Shown here: positions 34,053 through 42,084 of the stretch, one piece after another
Numbering within the stretch: the first letter of the stretch is position 1
Layout: every line of letters starts with the position of its first letter
NCBI RefSeq assembly: GCF_007830185.1
Contig: NZ_VLKZ01000008.1
Span: forward strand, 62,001-126,000
Direction: 5' to 3'
Length of the DNA: 64,000 nucleotides
Source: Halalkalibacter nanhaiisediminis
Lineage (GTDB): Bacteria; Bacillota; Bacilli; Bacillales; Bacillaceae_D
Position numbers and translations under genes: made by a program
The notes under the pieces: generated by a model
Told to the model about the DNA's origin: nothing
Seen by the model: the letters and a program-made list of their open reading frames with translations, nothing else
Database searches by the model: none

Positions 34053-35198
34053 ATGAAAGAAGCTGTTATTGTCGCAGCAAAGCGAACAGCTGTTGGAAAA
34101 GTTGGCGGAATGTTTAAGCATATACCACCTGAACATTTAGCTGCTCCTCTAATTCAGCGAATGATCGAAGAATATCAACTAGATCCTGAATCCATTGATG
34201 AAGTGATCCTTGGAAATGCGGTCGGGCCAGGAGGAAACCTTGCCAGATTAACTGCTCTCACCGCAGGCTTACCTGTTTCGATCCCAGGCGTAACCGTCGA
34301 TCGTCAATGTGGTTCAGGACTCGAGGCTGTCAATCTCGCAGCAAGACTTGTTCAAGCAGGTGCAGGTGATATATATCTTGCAGGAGGTGTCGAAAGCACA
34401 AGCCTTGCCCCTTGGAAGATGGAAAAGCCATCTTCCCTCTATCACCCAAGAGGCCCAAAGCTTTTTACACGAGCTCGTTTTTCTCCAGACGAAGTAGGCG
34501 ATCCTGAGATGGGAATTGCGGCTGAAAATGTCGCCGAAGCTTACGGTATTTCACGTGTTACACAGGATCAATATGCCTACAATAGTCATGTGAAAGCAAT
34601 TCGTGCAATAGAGTCTGGCTATTTTTCTGAAGAAATAGTGCCAATTGAGGGCATGACAAACGATGAATGTCCACGTAAACAAACGTCGATCGTAAAACTG
34701 AATGCCCTTCCACCTGTTTTTAAAGAAAACGGCACAGTTACGGCAGGTAATGCCTGCCCAATCAATGATGGTGCCTCCATCATATTAATTATGTCACGAG
34801 AAAAGTGCCTCGAATTAGGCTTAACGCCGATTTTACGCTTTGTCGATGCAGTTAGCAGTGGAGTCGACCCGAATGTTCTCGGCATTGCCCCAGTTCCAGC
34901 TGTCACTAAATTACTAAAACGACAACATCTATCAATAGAAGACATTGATATTGTGGAATTTAATGAAGCCTTTGCTTCACAAGTGCTAGCCAGTTTACAA
35001 GAATTACAGATTCCTGTCGAAAAAGTAAATCGTGGTGGTGGAGCCTTAGCAATCGGACATCCATACGGGGCATCAGGAGCGATTTTAATCACAAGGCTTT
35101 GTACTGAAATGAAGCGACACCACCTTAAACGCGGAATTGCCACCCTGGGAATTGGTGGTGGCTTAGGCCTTGCCACCCTTGTCGAATTAATCGAATAG
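34053..35198 (+). CDS. yhfS: thiolase family protein (YhfS homologue) lacking the second active-site cysteine
   Basis: A 381-residue thiolase. The acyl-accepting Cys is present at residue 86 (DRQCGSGLEAV), as are NEAF and GHPYGASGA with the catalytic His. The C-terminal cysteine motif, normally CxGGGxG, reads LGIGGGLG, so the acid/base Cys is Gly at residue 366; the codon is clearly GGA. A standard thiolase would be crippled by that change, so the enzyme may catalyse a modified condensation or thiolysis, or act as a ketosynthase-like enzyme. It starts 4 bases after the ligase. The other thiolase at 43646 keeps both cysteines. Confidence 0.9.
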   Translation: MKEAVIVAAKRTAVGKVGGMFKHIPPEHLAAPLIQRMIEEYQLDPESIDEVILGNAVGPGGNLARLTALTAGLPVSIPGVTVDRQCGSGLEAVNLAARLVQAGAGDIYLAGGVESTSLAPWKMEKPSSLYHPRGPKLFTRARFSPDEVGDPEMGIAAENVAEAYGISRVTQDQYAYNSHVKAIRAIESGYFSEEIVPIEGMTNDECPRKQTSIVKLNALPPVFKENGTVTAGNACPINDGASIILIMSREKCLELGLTPILRFVDAVSSGVDPNVLGIAPVPAVTKLLKRQHLSIEDIDIVEFNEAFASQVLASLQELQIPVEKVNRGGGALAIGHPYGASGAILITRLCTEMKRHHLKRGIATLGIGGGLGLATLVELIE

Positions 35199-35208
35199 AG
35201 GTTCTACG

Positions 35209-35637
35209 ATGATTGATCAAAAATGGGAACATGCCACAACAGAAGCGGTAAAAATCTCGGTTACAAGCGAAATGATTGCATCATACGCTAAAGCGATTCA
35301 CGAAGATGCTTTGATTTATTATGACAAACAAGTAGCCATCGCTGCAGATTTCAAGAACATCCCTGCCCCACCAACCTTGCCAATAATCTTTTGGCAATTC
35401 ATCAACGTTCCTTGGTTAAAAGATGCTGGCGCTATCATCCATGGAAAACAGCAATTCCTTTACGAACAGCCACTTCTTGCCAATCGTACGTATGATTGTT
35501 CGATTCATCTAAAAGACATCACGAAAAAACAAAGCAAAAAAGGCATGATGCAGCTATCAACTCATGAATTAGTCATTAAATATGAAGGCCAGATTCATGC
35601 GACAGCAATAACAACACTCATTATTTTTGAAGAGTAA
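35209..35637 (+). CDS. FAS1-like / MaoC N-terminal-type hot-dog dehydratase subunit
   Basis: A 142-residue single hot-dog domain. It shows VTSEMIASYAKAIHED and IPAPPTLPIIFWQF, typical of the MaoC_dehydrat_N (FAS1_DH_region) family, and an ending ITTLIIFEE common to these proteins. Such subunits lack the catalytic Asp/His and pair with a catalytic MaoC partner, here the next gene (10-bp gap). Together they would form a heteromeric enoyl-CoA hydratase or 3-hydroxyacyl-CoA dehydratase. AGAGG precedes the ATG. Confidence 0.82.
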   Translation: MIDQKWEHATTEAVKISVTSEMIASYAKAIHEDALIYYDKQVAIAADFKNIPAPPTLPIIFWQFINVPWLKDAGAIIHGKQQFLYEQPLLANRTYDCSIHLKDITKKQSKKGMMQLSTHELVIKYEGQIHATAITTLIIFEE

Positions 35638-35647
35638 GGTGATCGTA

Positions 35648-36046
35648 TTGAAGCTTTCAGATTCTTTACCAACCATATATATCCCTGAAATAAAAGATGA
35701 ACACATCAAGCGCTACGGACAGGTTTCAAATGATTTCAACGCTCTTCACTTTGATCACGAAGCAGCACAAGCAGCTGGCTTTCCAGGTCGAATCGTTCAT
35801 GGGATGCTTACAATGGGAGTTAGCACAAAACTTATTTCCCCTTGGCTATCCAGCTGTCTTCTTGTTAAGAATTACGAAACCACCTTCCGTCATCCTCTTA
35901 TACTCGGGGATTCATTACGGATTGAAGGAGAAATCGTCGAAATATCCGAAACTCATGCTCTTATCACTTTTCAAGGAATGAATCAACATGATCACATCAT
36001 TGTTATAGGGGAAATCTTATTAAAAGAGGTGCCAATATGCGACTAA
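35648..36046 (+). CDS. MaoC-like (R)-specific enoyl-CoA hydratase
   Basis: A 132-residue hot-dog protein with the hydratase-2 motif: SNDFNALHFDHEAAQAAGFP then GRIVHGMLTMG, which carries the catalytic Asp and His. It should interconvert 2-enoyl-CoA and (R)-3-hydroxyacyl-CoA. I choose the TTG at 35648, because AAGGTGAT is 4 bases upstream and overlaps the previous stop; a longer frame from 35627 overlaps the neighbour more. The next SDR overlaps it by 10 bp, so translation is coupled. The R-specific stereochemistry suits a biosynthesis-like or PHA-like cycle rather than classical beta-oxidation. Confidence 0.88.
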   Translation: MKLSDSLPTIYIPEIKDEHIKRYGQVSNDFNALHFDHEAAQAAGFPGRIVHGMLTMGVSTKLISPWLSSCLLVKNYETTFRHPLILGDSLRIEGEIVEISETHALITFQGMNQHDHIIVIGEILLKEVPICD

Positions 36047-36837
36047 ATGAAGAGGTTGCGATTGTGACAGGATCGACAACTGGAATCGGTTATAGTATTG
36101 CCAAACAGCTTGTTAAACATGGTGTAGCCGTTGTCATTAATGGACGTAACGAGGAAATGGTGAAAGCAACAGTTCTTGAGCTTCAGGCTTTAGGAGGAAA
36201 TGTTGTCGGACTAGCGAAGCCAGTTGAATGTTTTGATACAGGCGATGAACTTGTCAAACTTGCTGTAAAAGAATTTGGAAAAGCAACGATTCTGGTTAAT
36301 AATGCTGGCATGATTGCCGACCAGATGTCTTATAAGATGAGTGATGATGCGTTTTCAGATGTTATTGATGTTCATGTGAAAGGAACTTTTTTTTGCACGA
36401 GACCATTTGTTCAACAACTGAAAAAACAGCGTATTCCTGGGCACATTATCAATATGACATCAACAGCTGGTTTAGAAGGAACGATTGGACAGGTTAACTA
36501 CAGTGCCGCAAAAGCAGCGATCAACGGCATGACATGGACGCTCGCAAAAGAACTACAACGTGATCACATCCAAGTGAACGCCATCGCTCCCGCAGCCTTA
36601 ACGAATATGACGCGTCCATATATCGAAAAAGCTCGTCGAAAAGCAGCCGAATCAGGTACGGAGCTGCCTTCTTACTGGAAGATCGGCTCTCCTGATGATG
36701 TCGCTGATTTTGTCATCCATCTCTTTAAACAAGAAAACAGCGAAGAATCTGGCATGATCTATGGCGTAAATGGCACAAACATCGTTCGTTGGCATCCACC
36801 CTATTCTGAACCCTATTCGCTAAATGAACACAAATAA
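36037..36837 (+). CDS. short-chain dehydrogenase/reductase, 3-oxoacyl-CoA reductase candidate
   Basis: A 266-residue classical SDR: VTGSTTGIGYS (cofactor loop), NNAGMIADQM, and catalytic Ser/Tyr/Lys in NMTSTAGLEG and NYSAAKAAINGM. It belongs to the FabG-like clade. Being last in the operon after a thiolase and two dehydratase subunits, it most likely reduces or oxidises a 3-oxo/3-hydroxyacyl-CoA. The C-terminus deviates from the usual DGG ending (MIYGVNGTNIVRW). AGAGGTG precedes the ATG. With the ligase, thiolase and hydratase it completes a CoA-based cycle except for an enoyl reductase. Confidence 0.85.
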   Translation: MRLNEEVAIVTGSTTGIGYSIAKQLVKHGVAVVINGRNEEMVKATVLELQALGGNVVGLAKPVECFDTGDELVKLAVKEFGKATILVNNAGMIADQMSYKMSDDAFSDVIDVHVKGTFFCTRPFVQQLKKQRIPGHIINMTSTAGLEGTIGQVNYSAAKAAINGMTWTLAKELQRDHIQVNAIAPAALTNMTRPYIEKARRKAAESGTELPSYWKIGSPDDVADFVIHLFKQENSEESGMIYGVNGTNIVRWHPPYSEPYSLNEHK

Positions 36838-36860
36838 GAGGTGGTTCACATACCACCTCT
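36837..36860. terminator. hairpin between convergent genes
   Basis: AGAGGTGGT / ACCACCTCT stem overlapping the CHY gene stop. There is no T-run, so termination strength is doubtful. Confidence 0.4.
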
Positions 36861-37188
36861 ACATCTCAAAATATAAATGATAATGTCTCTTGCAGCCTTC
36901 ATTAAATGACGAGTGACAGCTTGTGCATGTAGAATCAGAATCCATATATTCTTGAATCGTTAGTTCCGTCCCACAAGCCCCGCAAAGAATTGCTTTTGTA
37001 CCTCTTTCATCTTTCCCCCATAAGACAGGCGGATGATCAGCTACTTCCGCGTGACAAAGATGACATGGATAATATGTGTCACAGCATTTAAATTTAAGCG
37101 CAATGATGTCTATTTCTTTATGATAATGCTTGCACCTTGTATTTTCATCTACATCTATCCCCTTCACTTCTATTCCTTTTACATTCAT
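36859..37188 (-). CDS. CHY zinc finger protein
   Basis: A 109-residue protein with a dense set of zinc ligands: TRCKHYHKEID (the C-x-H-Y motif), FKCCDTYYPCHLCHAE, AILCGACGTELT and STCTSCHSSFNEGCKRHYHLYF. This is the small bacterial CHY zinc finger family, whose function is unknown; in eukaryotes the domain occurs in ubiquitin ligases. I choose the ATG at 37188, with AAAGGA 10 bases upstream, over the TTG at 37197. It is convergent with the SDR and divergent from the ArsR gene. Confidence 0.87.
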   Translation of the reverse strand: MNVKGIEVKGIDVDENTRCKHYHKEIDIIALKFKCCDTYYPCHLCHAEVADHPPVLWGKDERGTKAILCGACGTELTIQEYMDSDSTCTSCHSSFNEGCKRHYHLYFEM

Positions 37189-37411
37189 GAAGATCAAGTC
37201 CTTTCACTTTCTTTCTATTATAAAAGGTTTATTTCAATTCTCCTACTACAAGTTTAATTAGTTGACTTTGCATATATAAATCGATAATATCAACATATTG
37301 CAATTTCTCGATATTCAATTTTTGACATGAAAGTTGATTAATCACAAACCATAATGATAATCGATAATCCGATTGCGTATCATAACCTTTACTTGAAAGG
37401 AGGCCACGCGA

Positions 37412-37753
37412 TTGAACGAAAAATTGCCTGAGATGACCGATGAAAAAGCCGTAGAAATCTTTAAAGCTCTTGCCAATCAGACAAGAGTCAGTATTCTACA
37501 ATTGCTAAAAGATCCAGAAAATAATTCAGCGATTCAAGGACATGTTAGTAAAGACTCTGAATTTGAAGGTGGTGTGTGTGTCGGGGATATTCATAAAAAC
37601 ACCGAAATCTCCCAGTCCACCACTTCACAATATTTATCGATTTTGCAGCAAAGTGGCTTATTAGAAGCGAAAAGAATCGGACAATGGACATATTATCGCC
37701 GAAATGAAGCAATCATTAAGCAATTTGAAGAATATATTCGGTTAAAACTTTAA
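37412..37753 (+). CDS. ArsR-family transcriptional regulator
   Basis: A 113-residue winged-helix protein. The HTH core is VEIFKALANQTRVSILQLL ... TEISQSTTSQYLSILQQSGLLEAKRIGQWTYYRR (in parts). It starts with TTG after a full AAAGGAGG. There is one Cys (GGVCVGD) and no metal-binding Cys pair, so a metal signal is not evident. It precedes three luciferase-like monooxygenase genes by 20 bases and probably regulates them together with itself. Confidence 0.88.
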   Translation: MNEKLPEMTDEKAVEIFKALANQTRVSILQLLKDPENNSAIQGHVSKDSEFEGGVCVGDIHKNTEISQSTTSQYLSILQQSGLLEAKRIGQWTYYRRNEAIIKQFEEYIRLKL

Positions 37754-37773
37754 CATAAGGTAGGAGAAATTCA

Positions 37774-38733
37774 GTGAGCTTATTAGGAGAACATCGTGCA
37801 TTCAAGCGAATGTACCAAGAAGACAAATTGACACTTGGCTTTGCCATCCCGACTGCGAAAATGTCTAAATATCCAATGATGGAAAATCAGTTGGAACTCG
37901 CTCAAAAAATTGAGGAGTTTGGCTTTTCTGCTCTTTGGCTACGGGATGTAACAATCCAAAACTTGTCTGTTGATGATAATGGTCAATTGCATGATATGTG
38001 GATCTATTTAACGTATCTCGCTGCACGTACTCAAGAGATTGCCCTAGGAACAGCAAGTGCTGTCCTTTCGTTACGCCACCCTGTTCGAATGGCCAAAGAA
38101 GCAATGTCAATTGATCATTTGTTTCCTGAACGATTGATCTTAGGAGTTGCATCAGGTGACCGTGATAAGGACTTTATTGGATTAGGCGTATCAAAACAAG
38201 AAGCTGGGCCGATCTTTCATGAGAACTACGACATTCTTGAGCAATTAATTAAAAAAGAAAGCCCAACTATTCATTCTAGTAAGGGAATCATTGATGGCAG
38301 CGATATGAGAATCATTCCAAAGCCTGTTTCCACCATTCCACTTATGCCAACTGGTTTTAGTAATCAGTCACTTGAATGGATTGCCAAGCACGGCGATGGC
38401 TGGATTCAATACCCACGAGGCTTTGAACAACAAGCTAGATTAATTAATGATTACCGTACGTTAACAGAGCAAAACGCACCAGGGGTGTTTAAGCCTTTTT
38501 CTCAAACCTTATTCATCGACTTATCGGAAAATCCCGATACAGCACCTGTGCCAATCCCATTAGGCTTTCATGTCGGCCGTAATCATTTAATTGATATTCT
38601 CCATCGCTTCCAATCGATTGGTGTCAATCATATTGCATTTGTTTTATATTTTTCAATGCGACCACCAGCAGAAGTGATCCAAGAGCTTGGTGAAGAAGTA
38701 CTTCCTCACTTCCCAACTCACACTTTTGAGTAA
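37774..38733 (+). CDS. LLM-class flavin-dependent oxidoreductase (TIGR03571-like)
   Basis: A 319-residue TIM-barrel flavin monooxygenase of the bacterial luciferase superfamily, starting with GTG after GGTAGGAG. Family marks are FGFSALWLRDV, EIALGTASAVLSLRHPVRMAKEAMSIDHLFPERLILGVASGD (in parts) and KHGDGWIQYPRG. Members use FMNH2 from a partner reductase, which is not encoded here. It is unlike the next two genes in sequence, although they share fold. The substrate is unknown. Confidence 0.85.
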   Translation: MSLLGEHRAFKRMYQEDKLTLGFAIPTAKMSKYPMMENQLELAQKIEEFGFSALWLRDVTIQNLSVDDNGQLHDMWIYLTYLAARTQEIALGTASAVLSLRHPVRMAKEAMSIDHLFPERLILGVASGDRDKDFIGLGVSKQEAGPIFHENYDILEQLIKKESPTIHSSKGIIDGSDMRIIPKPVSTIPLMPTGFSNQSLEWIAKHGDGWIQYPRGFEQQARLINDYRTLTEQNAPGVFKPFSQTLFIDLSENPDTAPVPIPLGFHVGRNHLIDILHRFQSIGVNHIAFVLYFSMRPPAEVIQELGEEVLPHFPTHTFE

Positions 38734-38781
38734 ACACGAATGATAGGAATCATGCCTTATAAATGAAAGAAGGAATAATGT

Positions 38782-39795
38782 ATGACAAACATAAACAACA
38801 TACCACTCTCTGTACTCGATCCCTCTCCTATTACAACAGGTGGTTCAGCTGAAGAGTCGCTTCACAACACTCTTGATTTAGCAATAAAAGCGGAGCAATG
38901 GGGTTACAAACGTTTTTGGCTAGCTGAACATCACAATTGGATTGGAATGGCTAGCTCAGCAACTCCCCTTGTCATGAGTCGAGTTGCTTCCGTAACAGAG
39001 AAAATGCGTGTCGGTTCAGGTGCCATGCTGCTCTCCCATTACGCTCCATTATCGGTAGCTGAGCAATTTGGTACGTTAGAAGCATTCTTTCCAGAAAGAA
39101 TTGACCTAGGACTAGGCCGAGCACCAGGTACAGATTATTATACAGCGAATGTTTTACGCCCGCGCTTTTCTGGTGAGCCCGAATTTGATGAGCGACTGCA
39201 AGAGCTTTTCGCTTACTTGCACGGGGCAGGCACAACAACTCAGGATGGCTCACATCGATTCCGTGCTATCCCAGGTGAAAACAGCAAAGTACCAATTTGG
39301 CTGTTAGGCTCAAATACGTATAGTGCTGAATTAGCTGGAAAGCTCGGCTTACCGTTTTCTTTTGCTGGTCATTTTGCCGCAAGCAATATGATGAATGCTC
39401 TAGCGATTTACAGAGAGAACTTTCAGCCATCCGACATGCTTGATAAGCCATATGTCCTGTTATCTGTACAGGTTGCAGCAGCTGATACTGAAAAAGAAGC
39501 GAAGAAGCTCGCGACTTCTATGTATCAGAAATTTTTATTACTTAGTCGTAATCAAACAGCAACCCTGCAACCTCCAGTTGATGATATGGACGCTTTATGG
39601 AGCGAACAAGAACGTAAGGCAGTGGAAGAGCAGCTCTCCACCTCCATTATCGGAGACCGAGCTGGTGTGAAAGAACAATTAGAAGCATTAATTGCTCAAA
39701 CTGAAGCCAACGAAATCATGGCTCATACCGAAATTTTTGATCATCAAGCTCGTTTACGCTCCTATGAAATTTTAGCTGATGCTGTAAAAAGCTAA
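38782..39795 (+). CDS. LLM-class flavin-dependent oxidoreductase (MsnO8/YceB-like), copy 1
   Basis: A 337-residue luciferase-like protein beginning near [15 protein letters not shown], with [50 protein letters not shown] (in parts) and [10 protein letters not shown]. These match the group-1 luciferase-like family. It is followed after 50 bases by a paralogue with the same layout, so the two arose by tandem duplication. It is probably cotranscribed with the ArsR gene. The flavin reductase partner and substrate are unknown. Confidence 0.86.
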   Translation: MTNINNIPLSVLDPSPITTGGSAEESLHNTLDLAIKAEQWGYKRFWLAEHHNWIGMASSATPLVMSRVASVTEKMRVGSGAMLLSHYAPLSVAEQFGTLEAFFPERIDLGLGRAPGTDYYTANVLRPRFSGEPEFDERLQELFAYLHGAGTTTQDGSHRFRAIPGENSKVPIWLLGSNTYSAELAGKLGLPFSFAGHFAASNMMNALAIYRENFQPSDMLDKPYVLLSVQVAAADTEKEAKKLATSMYQKFLLLSRNQTATLQPPVDDMDALWSEQERKAVEEQLSTSIIGDRAGVKEQLEALIAQTEANEIMAHTEIFDHQARLRSYEILADAVKS

Positions 39796-39845
39796 ATTCA
39801 TTTACGTATCATACCAAAAATTCAAATAAGAAAGAAGATGAAATC

Positions 39846-40856
39846 ATGTCAGCAAAAAAACTTAATGATATTAAATTTTCAGTCCTTGACTTAGCACCAG
39901 TAGTTGAAGGGGATACACCTGCAGATTCGTTTAAGAAAACGGTAAATCTTGCCCAACATGCAGAAAAATTAGATTACAACCGTTATTGGTTAGCAGAACA
40001 CCATAACATGCCATTTATCGCTAGTTCAGCGACATCTGTCGTGATTGGTCACGTTGCAGCTCACACATCAAAGATCCGCGTTGGTTCTGGTGGAATCATG
40101 CTGCCTAACCACTCTCCACTAGTCATTGCTGAACAATTTGGTACACTTGAATCACTATTCCCAGGACGTATCGATCTTGGTCTTGGTCGCGCACCTGGTA
40201 CAGATGGCTATACAGCACAAGCACTAAGACGTGGACACGGAAGTGATGGCAGTGACTTCCCAGAGCAATTAGCTGAGTTACGTGCCTATTTTAATCCAGC
40301 ATTAGCATCAGGTAGAATGCCTGTTAAAGCGGTTCCTGGCGAAGGGTTAAACGTTCCGATTTGGTTACTTGGTTCAAGCGGTTTTAGTGCACAACTAGCT
40401 GGGCACCTTGGACTTCCATTTGCCTTTGCAAGTCACTTCTCTCCTAGAGGTACGTTCCAAGCGTTAGAACTATATCGTCAAACGTTCAAGCCATCTGACG
40501 TTCTTGATAAGCCATACGCAATGGTCGGACTTAACGTGATCGTTGCAGATACAGATGAAGAAGCAAACTTCCTTGCAACAACATTGCAACAGCAATTCTT
40601 AAACTTAGGTCAAAATAATGACGTACTTCTCCAGCCACCAGTTGAAAACTTAAATGAGCACTGGAGCGAGTATCAAATCGATGCATTAGAGCATCAATTA
40701 GGCTCTTCGATTATCGGTAGTCCAAAGACCGTGCAAGAAAAACTACAAAAGTTCTTAGATGAGAGCCAAGTCGACGAAATCATGGCGATTGCTCAAGTCT
40801 ACGATCACAAAGCTCGTCTACATTCATACGAATTATTAGCTGATATTGTGAAATAA
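39846..40856 (+). CDS. LLM-class flavin-dependent oxidoreductase (MsnO8/YceB-like), copy 2
   Basis: A 336-residue paralogue of the preceding gene. Matching blocks include [50 protein letters not shown] (in parts) and the [17 protein letters not shown] segment. AAGAAGATG precedes the ATG. The last gene of the ArsR-linked set; a strong terminator follows. The two copies differ at many sites, so the duplication is not recent and the copies may have different substrates. Confidence 0.86.
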   Translation: MSAKKLNDIKFSVLDLAPVVEGDTPADSFKKTVNLAQHAEKLDYNRYWLAEHHNMPFIASSATSVVIGHVAAHTSKIRVGSGGIMLPNHSPLVIAEQFGTLESLFPGRIDLGLGRAPGTDGYTAQALRRGHGSDGSDFPEQLAELRAYFNPALASGRMPVKAVPGEGLNVPIWLLGSSGFSAQLAGHLGLPFAFASHFSPRGTFQALELYRQTFKPSDVLDKPYAMVGLNVIVADTDEEANFLATTLQQQFLNLGQNNDVLLQPPVENLNEHWSEYQIDALEHQLGSSIIGSPKTVQEKLQKFLDESQVDEIMAIAQVYDHKARLHSYELLADIVK

Positions 40857-40870
40857 AGATGTAAAAAATA

Positions 40871-40909
40871 AACCCCTGAAATGTAGCTGAATCGCTCATT
40901 TCAGGGGTT
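40871..40909. terminator. bidirectional terminator
   Basis: AACCCCTGAAATG / CATTTCAGGGGTT, 13-bp perfect arms, between the luciferase-like genes and convergent ppnP. Confidence 0.85.
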
Positions 40910-40923
40910 TTCATTCTTTTAGA

Positions 40924-41238
40924 TTATTCTGTTAAGTACGAACAACAATAATCAACGACACTATGTACCTTCAATTGAAACGTCTCATTAGCAGGAACGT
41001 AGAAAACACCACTTCCCTCAATTGTTTCCCAGTCTTCACCAGCTAATTTATAGTCCAAATTCCCAGCTAAAATCTCCATTTCCTCTTTTAAAGAAGTGGA
41101 AAATTCATAGTCCCCAGGCAGCATGATTCCTAGCGTCCTTTTCGTACCATCTTCAAACAAAACAGTTCTGCTCGTTACTTTCCCATCAAAATAAATATTG
41201 GCTTCCTTGATTAACGTGACATTTTCAAATTGTGACAT
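40924..41238 (-). CDS. ppnP: pyrimidine/purine nucleoside phosphorylase
   Basis: A 104-residue single-domain cupin of the PpnP (formerly DUF1255/YaiE) family. The text [34 protein letters not shown] (in parts) and [17 protein letters not shown] is diagnostic. The family splits nucleosides with phosphate to a free base and pentose 1-phosphate. Monocistronic, convergent with the previous gene set. Full length. Confidence 0.92.
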   Translation of the reverse strand: MSQFENVTLIKEANIYFDGKVTSRTVLFEDGTKRTLGIMLPGDYEFSTSLKEEMEILAGNLDYKLAGEDWETIEGSGVFYVPANETFQLKVHSVVDYCCSYLTE

Positions 41239-41553
41239 CTCTTTCTTCCTCTCGCGTTATTATCTTAATGTATCATAAAAAAATGTCTGATTAAATAGAA
41301 ATTTTGAATGGTTATTGAACTTAATGAAGATACTTCGACAAAAATTTAAAACCATCTGAGTTGTTTTTCTCAAATGGTTCCTTTCTAATCTATTCTCTTA
41401 CCAATAAAAAATTAAAAAAACAAGATTAATTTTCCTTTTTTAGAATTATTTATTTAATTCGAGATATTATTGAAGCGTGTTACGAAAGATCCTAATAATG
41501 TTCTAACATGTAGCAAATCATAATAAAATCAATAACAACTGGAGGGAATCATC
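41239..41553. other. intergenic region before the SASP-like gene
   Basis: About 315 AT-rich bases. I see the start region of ppnP on the minus strand and a forespore-type promoter near 41496 on the plus strand, and no other credible gene. Confidence 0.5.
41496..41525 (+). promoter_or_regulatory. possible sigma-G (forespore) promoter
   Basis: TAATG-N18-CATAATA resembles the sigma-G/F pattern GNATR-N18-CATNNTA. It lies 29 bases before the start of a SASP-like gene, where a forespore promoter is expected. Confidence 0.45.
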
Positions 41554-41712
41554 TTGCAAAACAAAAATAAAATCAAAACCGTAACTGGAACGGATATCGA
41601 TGAAGTCAAACGCCTTAATGCGCAATCTGGGTTGTCTTATAATGAGGCAAAAGTGATGCTTGCAGAGCAAAAAGGATTTAGTTCAGATAAACAGCGAAAC
41701 AACATCAATTAA
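41554..41712 (+). CDS. small protein resembling gamma-type small acid-soluble spore protein
   Basis: A 52-residue frame with a TTG start after GGAGGGAATCATC. The text TVTGTDIDEVKRLNAQSG resembles the repeat unit of gamma-type SASPs (SGTxIQxVKxQNAQS), followed by GLSYNEAKVMLAEQKG. Only one such unit is present, whereas classical SspE has two, so it is a short member or a relative. A possible sigma-G promoter upstream and a 14-bp terminator stem downstream support a real, monocistronic sporulation gene. It is Gln/Asn/Lys-rich with no Cys or Trp, as expected of a spore amino-acid reserve. Confidence 0.62.
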   Translation: MQNKNKIKTVTGTDIDEVKRLNAQSGLSYNEAKVMLAEQKGFSSDKQRNNIN

Positions 41713-41771
41713 AGTTTAGCTAATAAATCCCCTTCTTTAGATAATATATGATTTTTTTCGGTATTAATTAA

Positions 41772-41803
41772 AATAAGCTGTTGAAACTCTTCAACAGCTT
41801 ATT
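41772..41803 (+). terminator. hairpin terminator after the SASP-like gene
   Basis: AATAAGCTGTTGAA / TTCAACAGCTTATT, 14-bp perfect arms with a 4-base loop, 60 bases after the stop. The T-run is weak. Confidence 0.65.
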
Positions 41804-41860
41804 CATCTCTAATCATGTTTTTTCAGGTCAGACATATTTCAACTAATCTTCTCTGCATTT

Positions 41861-42036
41861 TCAAATCGATTTAATCGTAAAAGAGAAAGATCCTACTGCT
41901 GCTTCATTAGGGGTTTTATAATAAACCATATCCGCTCTCACATTCGGATTTTCAATTCCACCCATTTCTGGAATAATAAAATAAAGATCTTCTACAACCT
42001 GTAAATACACATCTGTATGGATTTTTAGAAGAAGCT
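41861..42036 (-). pseudogene. gene remnant, C-terminal fragment with formamidase-like text
   Basis: A minus-strand frame of about 58 codons without a start codon or ribosome site, ending at TGA 41861-41863. It contains VEDLYFIIPEMGGIENPNVR and ADMVYYKTPNEAAV then SFSFTIKSI. The second part resembles the last residues of N,N-dimethylformamidase large subunits (ADMVxFxTPNGGAVF...GSI) as I remember them. It stops abruptly upstream at an in-frame TAG, so I read it as the decayed 3' end of a larger gene. The family assignment is tentative. Confidence 0.45.
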
Positions 42037-42038
42037 AA

Positions 42039-42073
42039 TAAAAAAGAAGCTCATCCTAAAAGAATAAGCTTCT
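42039..42073 (-). terminator. terminator of the NSS transporter gene
   Basis: Minus strand AGAAGCT / AGCTTCT stem running into T6, 12 bases after the stop. Confidence 0.75.
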
Positions 42074-42084
42074 CTATGCTCAGC

